From Smallanthus sonchifolius (Eukaryota > Streptophyta > Magnoliopsida > Asterales > Asteraceae): a DNA stretch of 64,000 bases. Of this stretch, positions 12,448-24,159 are shown piece by piece; position 1 is the stretch's first letter, and every line of letters begins with the position of its first letter. The translations under genes were made by a program, and so were the position numbers. Location of the stretch: NCBI GenBank assembly GCA_023525975.1, contig JAKNSE010000034.1, positions 1,612,001-1,676,000 of the forward strand, in the 5' to 3' direction. The notes under the pieces were generated by a model. That model saw only the letters and a program-made list of their open reading frames with translations, was not told the DNA's origin and did not search any database.

Positions 12448-14529
12448 ATGGCAAGTTTTGGTGTTGGTGGTTCCTCAAACGAAGTTACCGTTGTGGAAAT
12501 TCGAGTAACAACGAGAAATCCGGCAATTTAGTGCAATTACGATCTATGTTTGTTATCAAACGGGAAGGAACATGTTCGGTGCAAGATGTGTGGTGCGTTT
12601 TTGGAGAAAGATTCAAACACTAGTTTGAAAATGCATATGGAAAAATCTTGCCCGTCATTGAAGGGAATTACAAGTGAAGGTCAAGCCTCCATGACAAGCA
12701 AAGGAGGAATTTGGAACTTTGATCCAAATACTGTTCGAGATCGAATGGCGAGGTTAGTGATTCAAGAAGGATTACCGTTCAACCACTTTGACAATCCGCG
12801 CTTGACAAGGATGATTCAAGAGACACTCCAACCACGTTATCATTAAGTAAGTCGCACAACCCTTAAACGAGATTGTATAAAAATGTGGAAAAAAGCAAAA
12901 AAAGAATTAATTTTGAGTTTTGAAAATTTACAAACCGGTGTAAACTTAACCACCGATGTTTGGTCGGCTCCACATGGTATACCCGATTCGTACCTTTGCG
13001 TTACCGCGCATTGGGTTGATCCCAATATGTGGCAAATGATGAAGCGTACAATCGCTTTTGACTTGTTTGAATATCCACACACCGGCGAAAATTTATTTTA
13101 TATATTGGATGGTGTTATTAATGAATTTAAATTACAAAATAAACTTTTTTCAATGTCTTTTGATAATGCATCTAATAATACAAATGCGATTCAAAAACTA
13201 AAAATGAAATATAAACCGGTTTGTAACGGCGTTTTTTTCCATAGTCGATGTGTCGCACACATCATTAACTTTGCGGTGCAAGTCGGGCTTGCAATTGAAG
13301 AGGTTTCAAACTTAACATATACTTTTCGACAAATGCTTAAAGATATTTTTAGTAATAAAAAAAGATACCATGATTATATTAAATTTTGTCGTGATACGAA
13401 TAATCTTTGCTTAGGTCCGAATTGGGACGTCGAGAAAAGATGGAACTCGACTTATACTATGTTTTATAGCGCTTTACGACAAAGAGAAACTTTAAAACTA
13501 TTTCATGATATGCTTGCCTCAAAACCTCGTCGTAAAATTCTAAAGTTTCCTTCTACAAATTGGGACATTTTAAAAGACGTAACCGAATTGCTTAAAGTTT
13601 TTAAAACCGCCACCACTTTTTTATCCGGTGTTTATTATCCCACAACTCCATTAACACTAAAACAAATATATTTAATGGCTAACAAGTTGTATGAACTTGA
13701 AAATAAAAGCACTCTTTTTACAAAAATAATTGAACCGATGAAAGAAAAATTAGTGAAATATTTTAAAGAAATGCCTCCCGTTATAACTTGCGCCGCCGCG
13801 TTAAACCCTACCATAAATGTTTACGGGGTTGAAACTTTGATTGATAGAATTACTTACGCTTTCAATTTGTATTGTGAAGACATCCATTTTGCACAAGTTA
13901 CAAAAACACATTTTAACAAATGTTTACAAGATTTATTTGATGTTTATTTACATAAATATGGTACAACTCCGACTCCACATGAAACAATGGGTACATTATC
14001 AAGTGGTAGCTCGAGAGATGTTAATTTGAATTTATATAACGAAATGTTAAATGAATTTAGTAAACGGGCTCGAGGTACCACCCCGAGTAGCGAACTCGGA
14101 AGGTATATTGGCACAAACTTTTTAGCGTTTATGCCTCTTACCGTTTTTGAGGATTTTGATATTTTGGCATGGTGGAAAAAAAACGAAGCTTCGTTTCCGA
14201 TTCTTTCCGCCATGGCCCGTGATGTACTAACCGTCCAAGCTTCCACGGTAGCTTCAGAATCTGCGTTTTCTTTTAGTGGCAGGGTATTATCGATACGAAG
14301 GACTAGACTCATACCCGTAGCGATGGAAATGTGCATTTGCTTGAAGGACCATTTGGATGCGATGGATAGGATACAAGACCAAACTTCTCTCGAAGACGAA
14401 ATTCAAGCCGAAGAAACCATACACAACAACGAGGTTGATCTTGGAATATCCGAACCAGTCATCGATGAAGAACTAGCCGAAGATGCAAGGCTACGAAACT
14501 CTAGTTCCGAAGACAACGCGCAAGAATAA
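12448..14529 (+). pseudogene. hAT transposase (BED finger, hATC), two in-frame stops
   Basis: The frame runs from ATG 12448 to TAA 14529 (694 codons). A BED-type zinc finger is visible (VRCKMCGAFLEKD, then H and C ligands, near 12577-12650). The catalytic core includes LTTDVWSAP, FSMSFDNASNNT, CVAHIINFAVQ and WDVEKRWNSTY. The C-terminus has the hATC dimerisation block MARDVLTVQASTVASESAFS and ends acidic. Breaks are TAG at 12529-12531, in an N-terminal stretch that also looks frameshifted, and TAA at 12844-12846. After the second stop the same frame continues directly with VSRTTLKRD. The 12883-14529 part is uninterrupted. It acts in the nucleus on element ends. As it stands it could not make full-length protein without readthrough. 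Confidence 0.92.
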
Positions 14530-14945
14530 TCAATCAATATTCCAAAAAATAAAACGTTGAACTTAATGTTTTATATTTATTATATTTTTGTAATGTTTTA
14601 CAATTTTATAAATTTATCTTGTCATGTTTTTTAATTTCCGAACTTTCCAAATATTAATAAACGTTGAACTTTAAGTATTAATGTTGCTATATTTTTTTTT
14701 GGATTTAATATTAAAAATTTAAAATTTATAAGATTTTTTTTTTAATAAAAAACGGTTTAAAGGGCAAACCGGTTTAAAACCAATCTAACCGGTTTGATCG
14801 GTTTGACATTTCCCATTACTAAAACCGCTTTAACCCGAACCGATTTGGGTCCAAACCGGTTTTGATTTTTCGTTGACTAAACCGGTTCGAGTCGAGTTGA
14901 ATCGGTTTGGGTTAAAAAACCGATTTGTGCACCACTAGTCCCAAC

Positions 14946-15986
14946 TCCCAACGGCAACCCGTCTCTTGTGCAATCCAAGAGCTGTTTATGTATTCATTTA
15001 TCTATACTTTCTATTCCACCCCTTCATCTTTTCATATCCAAGCAAAACAACCCCATCAAATATCGTTGGTTCTACACTTCACTCCTTGTCAATGCCAAAA
15101 CTAAGGTTTTCTTTCATAAAGTTCAACCTTTTTGTTTTGTAGCACCCTCCTTGTAGCATAAAGGATTACATAAATGTAATTAAAGGTGTTTAGATGTGCA
15201 TTTAAAATGATTAGTAAGACTTAAAGTTACAAATATATAATAATTAGTTCTAAGTATTTTATTCACTGATTTTGTTTTATTTAGTTTTTAGCTATTCAAG
15301 ATAAAACAAAATTAAACTGCATGAAATAAAATAAACATAGTTCTAAGTTTTGTGTCGTAGCTATATATAAGTTTAAGTGACTACATTTAACCGTATTTAA
15401 CTAATTATTTAATTTTATAAACTGCTAGAAATTAATAAGGATTGTTTAGAATGATAAATTTTAACCGAAGAGTTCTGGAAATAAATTTTTTCTATTTGCT
15501 TCAACTACCATACCGGCAACATTAAAAAGTCAAACCAAGGACAACTCAATCTTTTCGGGGGCCAAGGCAAACAAAAATCCAAGGCTCTTTTACCATTTTT
15601 TGAGTTTGTACGATCAATTTTTATTTGATATGGAAATTAGAAGAAACTTATATAAAGAACTAATAATGTACTTAATCAATTTATAAAATAGGTTGTGATA
15701 GATCCATGACTTTCATCAGTCATGCAAAAAACGGGTCAAGTTGATTCGGGTTAGGTAAAAAATACACTAAATCGTAGCAAAAAGTTCATGATCTTACGAA
15801 TTATAATGGTTAAAATTAAATACAAGAACTACACGATCACAATTGTAATTTCCAAACTAAAGGTGCTAAATCGTTATTTAGGGAATATTCCAAGGATCAA
15901 TTTTGTGAGCTTTAATATAACTGGGAAATACTAGTACAAATGTACAAACACTTCCCCGGCGTAGTACCTAACTGTCACCGGCAAAT
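14946..15986. other. Intergenic / upstream of the MOT1-like fragment; no gene seen
   Basis: AT-rich. The hAT insertion at 12051 lies just after an ATG, so removing it would give a longer ORF continuing to 15156. No protein family is evident in that ORF. Nothing else was recognised. Confidence 0.5.
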
Positions 15987-16430
15987 ATGGATGAAGAATA
16001 TCCCACCACCACACCACTCCTCGGCCACCGCCCTCAGTGGTGGCGCCAAATCCCATCCAACGCCATCTCCTCCCTCCGCCTCCACAAAACCACCTTCTGG
16101 TCAGAACTCGGCGGCTCAGTAGGCGACCTCGGAACCTACATCCCAATCGTCTTAGCCCTAACCCTAGTTTCAAAACTAGATCTCGGCACCACTCTCATCT
16201 TCACCGCCTTATACAACATCGTCACCGGTCTTCTATTCGGCATCCCGATGCCCGTCCAACCTATGAAATCCATCGCCTCTGTCGCCATCTCAGAATCTCC
16301 ACTCCTCACACTCTCTCAAATCGCCGCCGCCGGAATCGGCACCGCCTCCGTCCTCCTCTTCCTCGGCGCCACCGGCCTCATGTCTTTGCTCTACCGATTC
16401 ATCCCCCTTCCGGTAGTCCGCGGCTTGAAT
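15987..16430 (+). pseudogene. MOT1-type molybdate transporter, N-terminal fragment
   Basis: From ATG 15987 the frame encodes about 145 residues matching the start of plant sulfate-transporter-like molybdate transporters. Visible blocks are FWSELGGSVGDLGTYIPIVL, LDLGTTLIFTALYNIVTG, the hallmark GIPMPVQPMKSIA and FIPLPVVRG. At least three hydrophobic membrane segments are evident. Family proteins of about 450 residues import molybdate across the plasma or other membranes. Similarity ends right after VVRG, where a MITE begins at 16431. No continuation was found beyond the MITE, so about two thirds of the gene is missing. The fragment is GC-rich compared with its AT-rich surroundings. An intron at this point is unlikely because no GT donor is present. 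Confidence 0.85.
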
Positions 16431-16726
16431 CTTTGTTTTAAAAAGCATGCCCTACGAGCGCGGGGCGATTGGAAAAACGCCTCACATGCGGGTCAAAATT
16501 GGTCAAATATAGGGTTTGGAGGATGATATATGAAAATGACCAAAAGGATAAAGAGATTATTAATGGTTTACTTGATTAAAAGGCTAATATGTAAAAGAGA
16601 TGTAGCTTTTGGTTGTACATAAAACTTATTTGGTTGTCATAGAGCAGCGCATCGCGTGTGTGAAGCTCCCGCCTCAGCTTTCAGGACCTAAACACCTTGG
16701 AGCATCTCATGCTTTTTAAAACCAAG
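16431..16726. mobile_element. MITE family B, copy 1
   Basis: The 296-bp element has ends CTTTGTTTTAAAAAGC and, inverted, CTTGGTTTTAAAAAGC. Flanks GCTTGAAT and CCATGAAT match at 6 of 8 positions. It aligns with copy 2 at 17857-18160, sharing GGGTCAAAATTGGTCAAATA and GGACCTAAA blocks. The 8-bp flank size suggests hAT ancestry. Confidence 0.7.
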
Positions 16727-17042
16727 CCATGAATGTTTGTATATGTCTTTTGGTATCGTACAAGTTGTTGTGGATGCATTTTGTAGTAAGACTATGTATA
16801 ACAAAATTGATTGAAGAAGACATGTCTAGATTTGATGACACTGCTTATAAGAGAAATTAGTACCATTTGTTTTCCCCTTTTAACATTCTGCTTTGTGAGT
16901 CCTGTACTCCTGTTTATACAATGTGAGAAGAAGGTTAAATGTGATTGTGGGTCCCATTTACTTTGTGCAAGTGGAATGATGAAATGATGTAAAGAAATGG
17001 AGCCTTGAGTTTCTTATGTGTTTCTGTTTCCTTTGATGCCAG

Positions 17043-18719
17043 GTGCTCGAGAGTTTGTAAGACTTAGCAGACATTCTGAGCCTGATAATCTGTTTGACTC
17101 AGCAATTGCTGGATTTGGCACTGGTTCTATTCTAGGCAGATTACAAGGTTAGTTACTAATGCTCCATGTGTTTTAGGGTAACAAACACCGATTATTTCTT
17201 CAGCATATTTACTATTATTTTCTCTATATAGTGAGTGCTTATTTGTTATTGCCACTATTAGGTGAGCTATGTAAATCTCAGTGTTGGTCCTTCGTGATTT
17301 TTGGTATTTTGCTTGAATTTTAATTGCAACAATTCTAGACATCATGGACCCATTGGTCCCTCTTTTCTAAAATATCTAAATCTAGTAAGATTAAAAATAT
17401 AAGAACCATAGAGAAAAACTAAAGCAAACCGTCATCAACAATATGTTGGCCACATTAAGATCGTTCTGCTTCTTATTCAGAATGTTGGCTGTTTAGGCTA
17501 GTTTATGATTATGCACATAATAGTAATACTTTTACTTCTGTCTGTTTGCTATTATTCTGTTTCTACATCATAAAGTTTAACAGTCTCATAACTTACAAGA
17601 TTAAGAATGGAATAAGAATATAACAGTTACTGTTTAAAAGTAATAGTTATTGCATTCTTAACATTTTGGACCCCAAGGGAGTACTTCATATGATGAAATT
17701 TCCTGATTGAAATCTTGACTTCGTTCCCATTGCTAGTTGTTGAGTTCCCCCATCTTAATTTGAATCGAATAAATAATTGGTTAGGATGCATAATCACACA
17801 AACAATAAGTATTTGCAGTAAACAAAAGATGAAACCCATTAATTACATGATTCATTCTTTGGTTTTAAAAAGCGCGCTTGAGATGCGAGGCGATCGATAA
17901 AACGTCTTAGGGCATTGAGGCATCGCCTCATGTACATGTGGGTCAAAATTGGTCAAATATAGGGTATGGAGGAGGCTGATATGTGGAAATGGCTAAAATG
18001 ATATGTAAAAGAGATGAGAGAGATGCATCTTTTGGTTGTATATAAAGCTTATTTGCTTTTATGTACATAGAGCAAAGCCTCGTGTACACGAATCCGTCGC
18101 GTCGCGTCCCGGATTTCGGGACCTAAATGCCTCAGAACGCTTCGCGCTTTTTAAACCAAGGATTCAGGAATTGTTTGCATCTATGGTCGTAGCCAGGATT
18201 CATATTATCTACGTTATAGAAATAGTTGCAGTTTTTAATCACAATTTCCAGCCTACCTATTGACTATTCATCAAAAACTAAAAATCTTGGACAAAAAGTG
18301 TATCGAGTCGGATGGGAATGATATGATTGATATGGTTAAAATGCATAAGATTGATAAATATATTTGTTGAGATATATGTTAAAAACACAAAGTTTCAACA
18401 GACACTTGATTCATTATTAGCCAATGAACACAATTGTCTTCAAATGTCATTATCAGGTGGTCCTGCTGGTGCAATCCGTTACTCCATTGGGATCGCCATT
18501 GTGGGAACTGGGGTTGATTTTGCTGCTATCAAATTAAGACCCGTTTTCAAGAACATGTACGAGTCAGTAGTAGCTGGTGATGAGAAGAACAAGAGTCGGT
18601 TCAAATGGCCCGAATGGTTGCCCATCCAAGTTCTTGACGAGGAAGCTCTTGCCGCCAAGCGTGCACGAGAGGAAGCGTTGCGTGCTCGGATACGAGACCT
18701 TACAAAAGAAGAGTCATAG
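17043..18719 (+). CDS. Tim17/Tim22/Tim23-like protein, last two exons
   Basis: Exon 17043-17147 follows an AG acceptor and encodes LSRHSEPDNLFDSAIAGF with a GTGSILGRLQ end. It ends in phase 1 at a GTTAGT donor. Exon 18457-18719 continues with GGPAGAIRYSIGIAIVGTG, a TIKLRP-like AIKLRPVF segment, PEWLPIQVLDEEALAAKRAR and a charged tail ending at TAG. The Gly-rich paired membrane segments fit the PRAT family of small membrane translocase or channel proteins of mitochondria and plastids. The assignment rests on motif memory and is moderate. Upstream exons were not found in the window. A MITE copy sits in the intron and another lies upstream, next to the MOT1 fragment. The gene may be displaced or have very distant 5' exons. 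Confidence 0.6.
17857..18160. mobile_element. MITE family B, copy 2
   Basis: The 304-bp element lies in the intron of the Tim17-like gene. Ends are CTTTGGTTTTAAAAAGCGCG and, inverted, CTTGGTTTAAAAAGCGCG. Flanks GATTCATT and GATTCAGG match at 6 of 8 positions. It is homologous to 16431-16726. Confidence 0.75.
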
Positions 18720-19984
18720 GTTGTGCATTGTTGTCCTGTTCAGTGTTTCCATTAGCTACTAAAGCAGAAAGCTTTTGGTGGTGGTTATAGATTTTAATAA
18801 ATAATTTCCTTTGTAGTTTTATACATTTGGCTAATCATTTGTTATCGTATTGAAGTTTTGAAGGTAACGACCCGACCCATTATGCCTTAAAAGATGCATG
18901 TGTGATAACAAAGATACGTGATTTTTGAGTTCTTTATCTCATGCTTTGGGTTGTTAATTTGACGATGGACATACAGGTAAATTAGAGAAAAATAATATAT
19001 GCTAAAGATGAATTGTTTATAGAGGTAGAACAAGCAAGTTGAAGGGGGGTTTTCTAATAAGTCTATAAGTTATAAGTGTGTTTGTGTATGGTAAAAAGAC
19101 TTTTCAAAATAACTTTTAGAGGATAATAAGTTGTTTTGAACAAGTTATAATTTTTAACTTTTTATTTCTCCTTATTACTTTTAGGAAGTAATTTTCCATT
19201 AATAAGTCATTTTCCATTAATAAGTCAAGCTAAACACTTTATAAAAAACAACTTATTGACTTACTGACTTTCTCCGCCACATAAGTTAATCAAAACACTT
19301 TTTTTTAAAAACTTATTTTCAAAAAGTAATAAGTTAATAAGTCTTTTTGACAAAAAAAAAACTTTTGGGGTTAATAAGTAATCCCAAACACCCCAAAAAA
19401 AACTACTAATAATAGTTTTTCTAAAGATAACAAAAATTTGGTTGTATATTTTACATGACACTTTTAAGCGATCTTTCGATAAAAGTACGGCGGATTGGAT
19501 TGTGAAGCGTCTATACAATCAGTCCGGCTGAGTGCTCTTGACTGCATTCATTTGGGTGGCTAGTTACAGTGTTGATCGCTTGAACCGAATCGGTTGCCGG
19601 CTGGTTATAGTGTCAACGGTTGAACGAATCGGTTGTTTGATCTTATTGTCGAAATCTTTTTTTAGTTTTTCTTTATTGTTCATTTACTTCTCGGGTCTTT
19701 ATTTCGTTTATTCAAGTCTATATTTTATTAACATTGTAAATTTAGAAAAAAAATAAAATAATTTCATATTTTAATTTAAATTAATTATATATCGGTTGTT
19801 TGATCTTAATGTCGAAATCTTTTTTTAGTTTTTCCTTCTTGTTAATTTATTTCTCCCGTCTTTAATTTGTTTATTCAAGTCTATATTTTATTAACATAGT
19901 AAATTTAGAAAAAAAATAAAATAGTTTCATATTTTAATTTAAATTAATTATATATATATTTGTTTAACTTTTAAATAAATGAGG
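18720..19984. other. Intergenic; degenerate MITE and a tandem duplication, no gene
   Basis: About 19040-19410 is rich in TAATAAGT / ACTTATTA motifs in both orientations. It ends with GGGGTTAATAAGTAATCCC, a pattern typical of decayed plant MITEs; its left end is not clear. The tandem duplication at 19630-19955 is listed separately. Confidence 0.45.
19630..19955. repeat. Tandem duplication, period 163 bp
   Basis: Two adjacent copies begin CGGTTGTTTGATCTTA at 19630 and 19793 and share most of their 163 bp. The left copy's flank also contains related GAATCGGTTG words. No coding content. Confidence 0.85.
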
Positions 19985-20610
19985 TTTGCGGATAAGTTAA
20001 GCTAGGAGAGATTGTGACGGCTTGGGCATGTGAAGGAGAAAGATGGTGAAACCGGTTATATCAGTGAAAACCCTCACTGTAGAGGGGAAGAGGGGTAGAG
20101 ACATACCCAAACTAGCTTGGCATGAGCGGATTAAGTAGGATTTACTGGACTTAGATCTCTCCGAGTACATGGATGAGGATAGGACCTCGTGGAAACATAT
20201 GATTAAAGTTAAGGACTTTTAGGGGAGGGTACCTTTTTTGTTAGTGGGGAGATTTTACCGCTTTGGTTGTTTTTTATAGGGGGAGTGTAAAATTTTGTCT
20301 AACCTTTTTATTAGGGGTTTAGTTTCCGTCTTGTCTGGTGGTGGGGTGGTATACGAATGTTACCTTTTTGGCTTCGTGTATTATGATGTTACATGTAGTA
20401 TGTGCACTTTTTTTCCATCATTCATTTTTATTCATAGCTTATTGATACTATTCAATTAGATTTTTTGTCTTTCTTTTACCATGTGCTGATGATATCTATA
20501 TCTACGGTTCTAATATTCTTTTCATGTGCAGATAGAGTTTTTTAAACCGAAGGTCCTTCTAAAAGGAGACTCTCTATCATTTGAAATATAGTTATGGTTT
20601 ACCTATATCC
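19985..20610 (+). pseudogene. LINE (non-LTR retrotransposon) 3' end
   Basis: The plus strand encodes RLGHVKEKDG and, after a frame change, KRGRDIPKLAWHERIK then DLLDLDLSEYMDEDRTSWK. This is the C-terminal tail typical of plant RTE-type LINE reverse transcriptases. A TAG stop and a frameshift interrupt it. The following sequence to about 20610 resembles the family 3' UTR, with AAAAGGAGACTCTCTATC. It is strongly 5'-truncated, as is usual for LINE copies. Confidence 0.75.
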
Positions 20611-20999
20611 AATCATTCCCATACCCAGGAGTGGCTCAACATATTTGGTGGCCCCAAACGAACTAAAAGTCTGGGGCCCTTTTCCAAAAGTTATATAATA
20701 AAAAAACCTCCTCTTTTATTCAGGCTAGTAATAAACTATAACAAAACTAATCAATTCTAAATAACCATACCAAACTAATCAATAGAACCAAATAACCAAA
20801 TTAATCCCTGTAAAGCACAAAACAGGGTTATCAATATGACTTTCACACACATAAATTCATGTCATTAAATAAAACTATTAGATACTAAAACAAAAACCAT
20901 TTTAAGTTAATAAATTATTAGAATTAAAATTACGTGGCCTCTCATCTGAGAAAAAAAAAAGCATAAATCAGGAAGAAGAAGAAATCATGACTGGGTACC
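20611..20999. other. Non-coding; possible hAT remnant
   Basis: A GGAGTGGCTCAACAT sequence near 20632, followed by GGTGGCCCCAAAC and GGGGCCCTTTT, resembles one end of zf-MYM-type hAT elements. No matching second end or TSD was found. Confidence 0.25.
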
Positions 21000-21726
21000 C
21001 CAAAAAAAAGCAGAGTGGAGATTAGAACCCTGTGTAACCGAATGTTATGGGCCGGAATCCGGCCCGATGTGTATACTTTTCCTAGTGTTTTAAGAACTTG
21101 TGGGGCTGTACTGGATTTGATCAGGGGCAGGGAGGTTCATGTTCATGTGTTGAGGTTCGGGTTTGAATCGAATATTGATGTGAATAATTCTTTGATTACT
21201 ATGTATGTGAAATGTGGGGATGTATGTACTGCACGGTTAGTGTTTGATGAAATGCCTGCAAGGGATACGATATCGGGGAAAGCGATGATTTCGGGGTATT
21301 TTGAAAATGAGGAGTGTTTGGAAGGGTTGGAGTTGTTTCTTAACATGATTGATTGCTCTTTGGTTCCGGATTTGATGACTATGACTAGTGTAATATCGGG
21401 TTGTGAATTCGTTGGTGATGAAAGATTAAGGGAAATGATTCACGGGTATGCCACGAAACATGCGTGTGGAAAAGATGTTTCGGTTGGTAACTCGTTAATT
21501 CAGTTTTACTCGAGCATTGGAGCTTGTGAAGAAGCTGAAAAGGTTTTTACTGGAATTAGATCGAAAGATGTAGTGTCATGGACATCAATGATTTCGTGTT
21601 ATGAGAATAACGGGCTGTCTGAAAAAGCTGTAGAAGTTTACAAGAAGATGAAGTGGAAAACATTGAACCTGATGAAATCACTATTGCTAGTGTTATCTCC
21701 GCGTGTACTCGTTTTCGGATGTTCCT
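21000..21726 (+). pseudogene. PPR protein fragment (PLS class, ECB2/VAC1-like)
   Basis: About 240 codons encode pentatricopeptide repeats, including MLWAGIRPDVYTFPSVLRTC, SLITMYVKCGDV, ARLVFDEMPARD, MISGYFENEECLEGLELF and KDVVSWTSMISCYE. The order and wording resemble the N-terminal repeats of the Arabidopsis chloroplast RNA-editing factor ECB2/VAC1 (At1g15510), as judged from memory. A frameshift near 21655 moves the frame: the PDEITIASVISAC-type repeat continues in another frame. Homology ends near 21726 at LTR-like sequence. Upstream there is no start or transit peptide, and W is replaced by G in DTISGKAM. It is a truncated, decayed copy, so loss of function is near certain. Confidence 0.87.
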
Positions 21727-22394
21727 GATAGAAACTTTATCTGAACACTGTTAATATATTATCTTTGTACTCTAATACCCGAGCACGCTCCTACTTGTGG
21801 GGGTGACCACAAGCACGTTATTGCGGCATCAATGACGTGACACTATCCGTGACAGTGACCTGAGATCACGACGTCTCGCCTGTTTATCTGAAAAATACCG
21901 GTTACATATTCGAGGCGTATGGATCGATTATAGGATATTATTATTTCTGGTGGTTGGATTGTATGATGGCCATACACCATCTCACATTGGTTCAGGGGTA
22001 GCTACCCTGTTCCGCCTGTTTCTGTTTATATTATGTATCGGGCTTGATGGATATTTCTTTATAACATGATATATTCATAAAATCTGTCATGTATCTGTAA
22101 ATGCATTATTATGATTATCATTTTTCTCTCCATACCGTTATACGTTCACTTGCAGTTGCTCCTTATCATTTCTTTTTATGTAATAGGTTTTCAGGGCTAA
22201 AAGGGGATGTGTAAAGAGAGCTAAAAACCATTGTAGTTACCAGCGTGGCTTTTGATCGTTATTAATGTTTTGTAACAAATATTAGGACTAAAAAGCTTTT
22301 GTAAACTCTTTTCGGATATTTATGTAATATGTCTTTTTGTCTCCGACTCTGTAATAGTGACACGTCAGCCCTATCTCGGGTTGGGGTGTTACAC
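21727..22394 (-). repeat. LTR-like fragment, minus orientation
   Basis: Read on the minus strand, the block starts TGTAACACCCCAACC at 22394 and ends TTTCTATCA at 21727, the TG...CA form of gypsy LTRs. The start resembles that of many plant LTRs. Flanking 5-mers do not match, so the ends may be truncated. It abuts the broken PPR fragment. Confidence 0.45.
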
Positions 22395-22680
22395 TGTCTG
22401 CATTTGGAAATTTGATATAAAGGTAAACGAGTTCGATTTTTTCAAACCTATTCACCTCTAATTTTCATTTTAAGTTTTCTAAATCTTTTATTTAAAACTT
22501 TTATACTAATTAACTAACAAATGGGAATTTGAAAATTTTGAACAGAAAAGGTGGATTAGAAAAAAAAGGACGGAAGGGGAGTTGGGAAACTTCATCAAAT
22601 ATGTAAATGGCCGCTCATAGTGTTTTGATTTTATTAATGATCTTGTTTGCCACAGTTATCCATTTTTATTATTTTTTTAT

Positions 22681-23183
22681 GGGAAACTTCACCAAATAGT
22701 AACCAAGTTTATTAAGTGTTTCGTTTAAATACCTCAAAGTTTTTTTTGTCCCTTTAAAGTCACTCAACTTTCAGTAGGTGTTCCAATCCTATGTAATATT
22801 TTTATAAATGTTTAATTTTTTTAAAATTGAATGAGGCAAATGAAATATATATGAATATTAGTTACCAATAAGTGAAATTTATATTCCAATTAATCTAAAA
22901 TTGTAGGTAATAGTGAAGAAAAAAAATTCACCGAATAATAAACAACTTTCAAAATTGTTATATTTAAGTCGAATTGAAAAAAAAATAATTGCTAAATAGT
23001 AAACAAGATTCATATATGTTTCATTTGCCTCATTCAATTTTAAAAAATTTAAACATTTATAAAAATATTACATAGGATTGGAACACCTACCGAAAGTTGA
23101 GTGACTTTAAAGGGACAAAAAAACTTTGAGGTATTTAAATGAAACACTTGAGAAACTTAGTTACTATTGTGTAAAGTTACCCC
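22681..23183. mobile_element. Palindromic MITE, family A copy 2
   Basis: The 503-bp foldback element has the left end GGGAAACTTCACC and the inverted right end GGGGTAACTTTACAC. It aligns throughout with 1028-1524. Flanks are T-rich, so the TSD is unclear. This copy is less decayed than copy 1. Confidence 0.82.
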
Positions 23184-23504
23184 TTTTGTTTATTTGAAAA
23201 TACAGGAACTTATAGAATAACCATTTGAAACATGTTGTGTACCGAAGGAAGTCAACTCTCTACTTGTTTTGTTATTTCTTCCATCTTGGCTGATTATCAA
23301 TGTAACAGAAAATGCAGTAAATGTTGTGAAGCATCTATTTGATAAGCATGTTGAATTCCAGTTGTGATACGATACAAGAGTAGTTATCGGGAAATGTAAG
23401 CTTAATTTAGAGAATGGTTTTTCCACTAAAATATATATTAAAATAAATAAAAAAATCTCTCCTCTTAAATCATGGATGTCTATTTTTATGTCACTGTTGT
23501 TGTA

Positions 23505-24159
23505 GATACTGAAGTGGCAACCAAGTGATTGGAAACCCTTGCCATATGATACACCTGGTTAAACATTTGTGGTATTTGAGAAACCAGAAGGGATCCCAGC
23601 TGTTGGCACATGTTCTAACACGTGTAAGTTTATTGTCAATGAGGTAATAACTTTTCATCCGATGTTATTAAAAAGTACCTTTGGATCCGTCGATTCGGGT
23701 TGCATATGTCGAACGGGTCCAAAGGGTATATTTAATTTGTAGAATCTTTTAAATCGTTTTCTTAGACATATTAGGAAATTTTTGAGACAATATAAATGTT
23801 GTTTATCCTGACGGTTATTTATATAAAAATAGAGATCTTAGACAAAGTGTATCAACCCAACCCAAACAGTTGAAATTATTTACCTCAACCCGTTTTCCTT
23901 GTTACCAAACCTGTCTGACTTGCCGATTTTGCCTCTTTTAAAATCATATATTTCGTTGAACTCGTACATAAGTTGGCGGACTTTGTATTTACATGAATAT
24001 TTACAACAAAAAAGTATCCAGACTTATTTGTAACAAATACCTTCTTGTTTTTGTGTGATCAAGTCCTTAAACTTGTAAAAACTGTATAAACATGCCCCTT
24101 TTGCATCATTAGGTCCCAAACCTGTACAAAAACAGGATGCAAGCATCAGTCGAACTGGT
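23505..24159 (+). pseudogene. Unidentified exon-like fragments
   Basis: After an AG acceptor at 23503-23504 the frame encodes WQPSDWKPLPYDTPG, a TAA stop, then TFVVFEKPEGIPAVGTC and NTCKFIVNE before a GTAATA donor at 23644. A second candidate exon, 24113-24159, encodes GPKPVQKQDASISRT between AG and GTAAGT. The segments look protein-coding and phase-compatible. I do not recognise the family with certainty. The in-frame stop and a partial second copy at 34.2 kb suggest a decayed gene. A further exon-like piece encoding STLAKSGTLVDSFK lies at about 25650-25690. Confidence 0.35.
23605..23920. repeat. Old segmental duplicate, copy 1
   Basis: This stretch aligns in the same orientation with 34196-34507. 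Shared words include AAGTTTATTGTCAATG, TTTGGATCCGTCGATTCGG and GAGATCTTAGACAAAGTGT. The copies show many substitutions and small indels. The copied region includes the end of the exon-like fragment and its intron. Confidence 0.85.

Larger units (their letters stand above)
12051..14937 (+). mobile_element. Near-complete hAT transposon
   Basis: The 2887-bp element has 14-bp terminal inverted repeats TAGTGGTGCACAAA at both ends and a perfect 8-bp TSD GTCCCAAC (12043-12050 and 14938-14945). Subterminal regions on both sides are loaded with AACCGGTTT-type repeats. It carries a single transposase frame on the plus strand. Perfect TIRs and TSD imply a recent insertion or an element that can still be mobilised in trans. 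Confidence 0.95.

Noticed and set aside
12843..14336. Antisense ORFs over the hAT transposase
   Set aside because: The plus frame has clear domains; the antisense frames are shadows.
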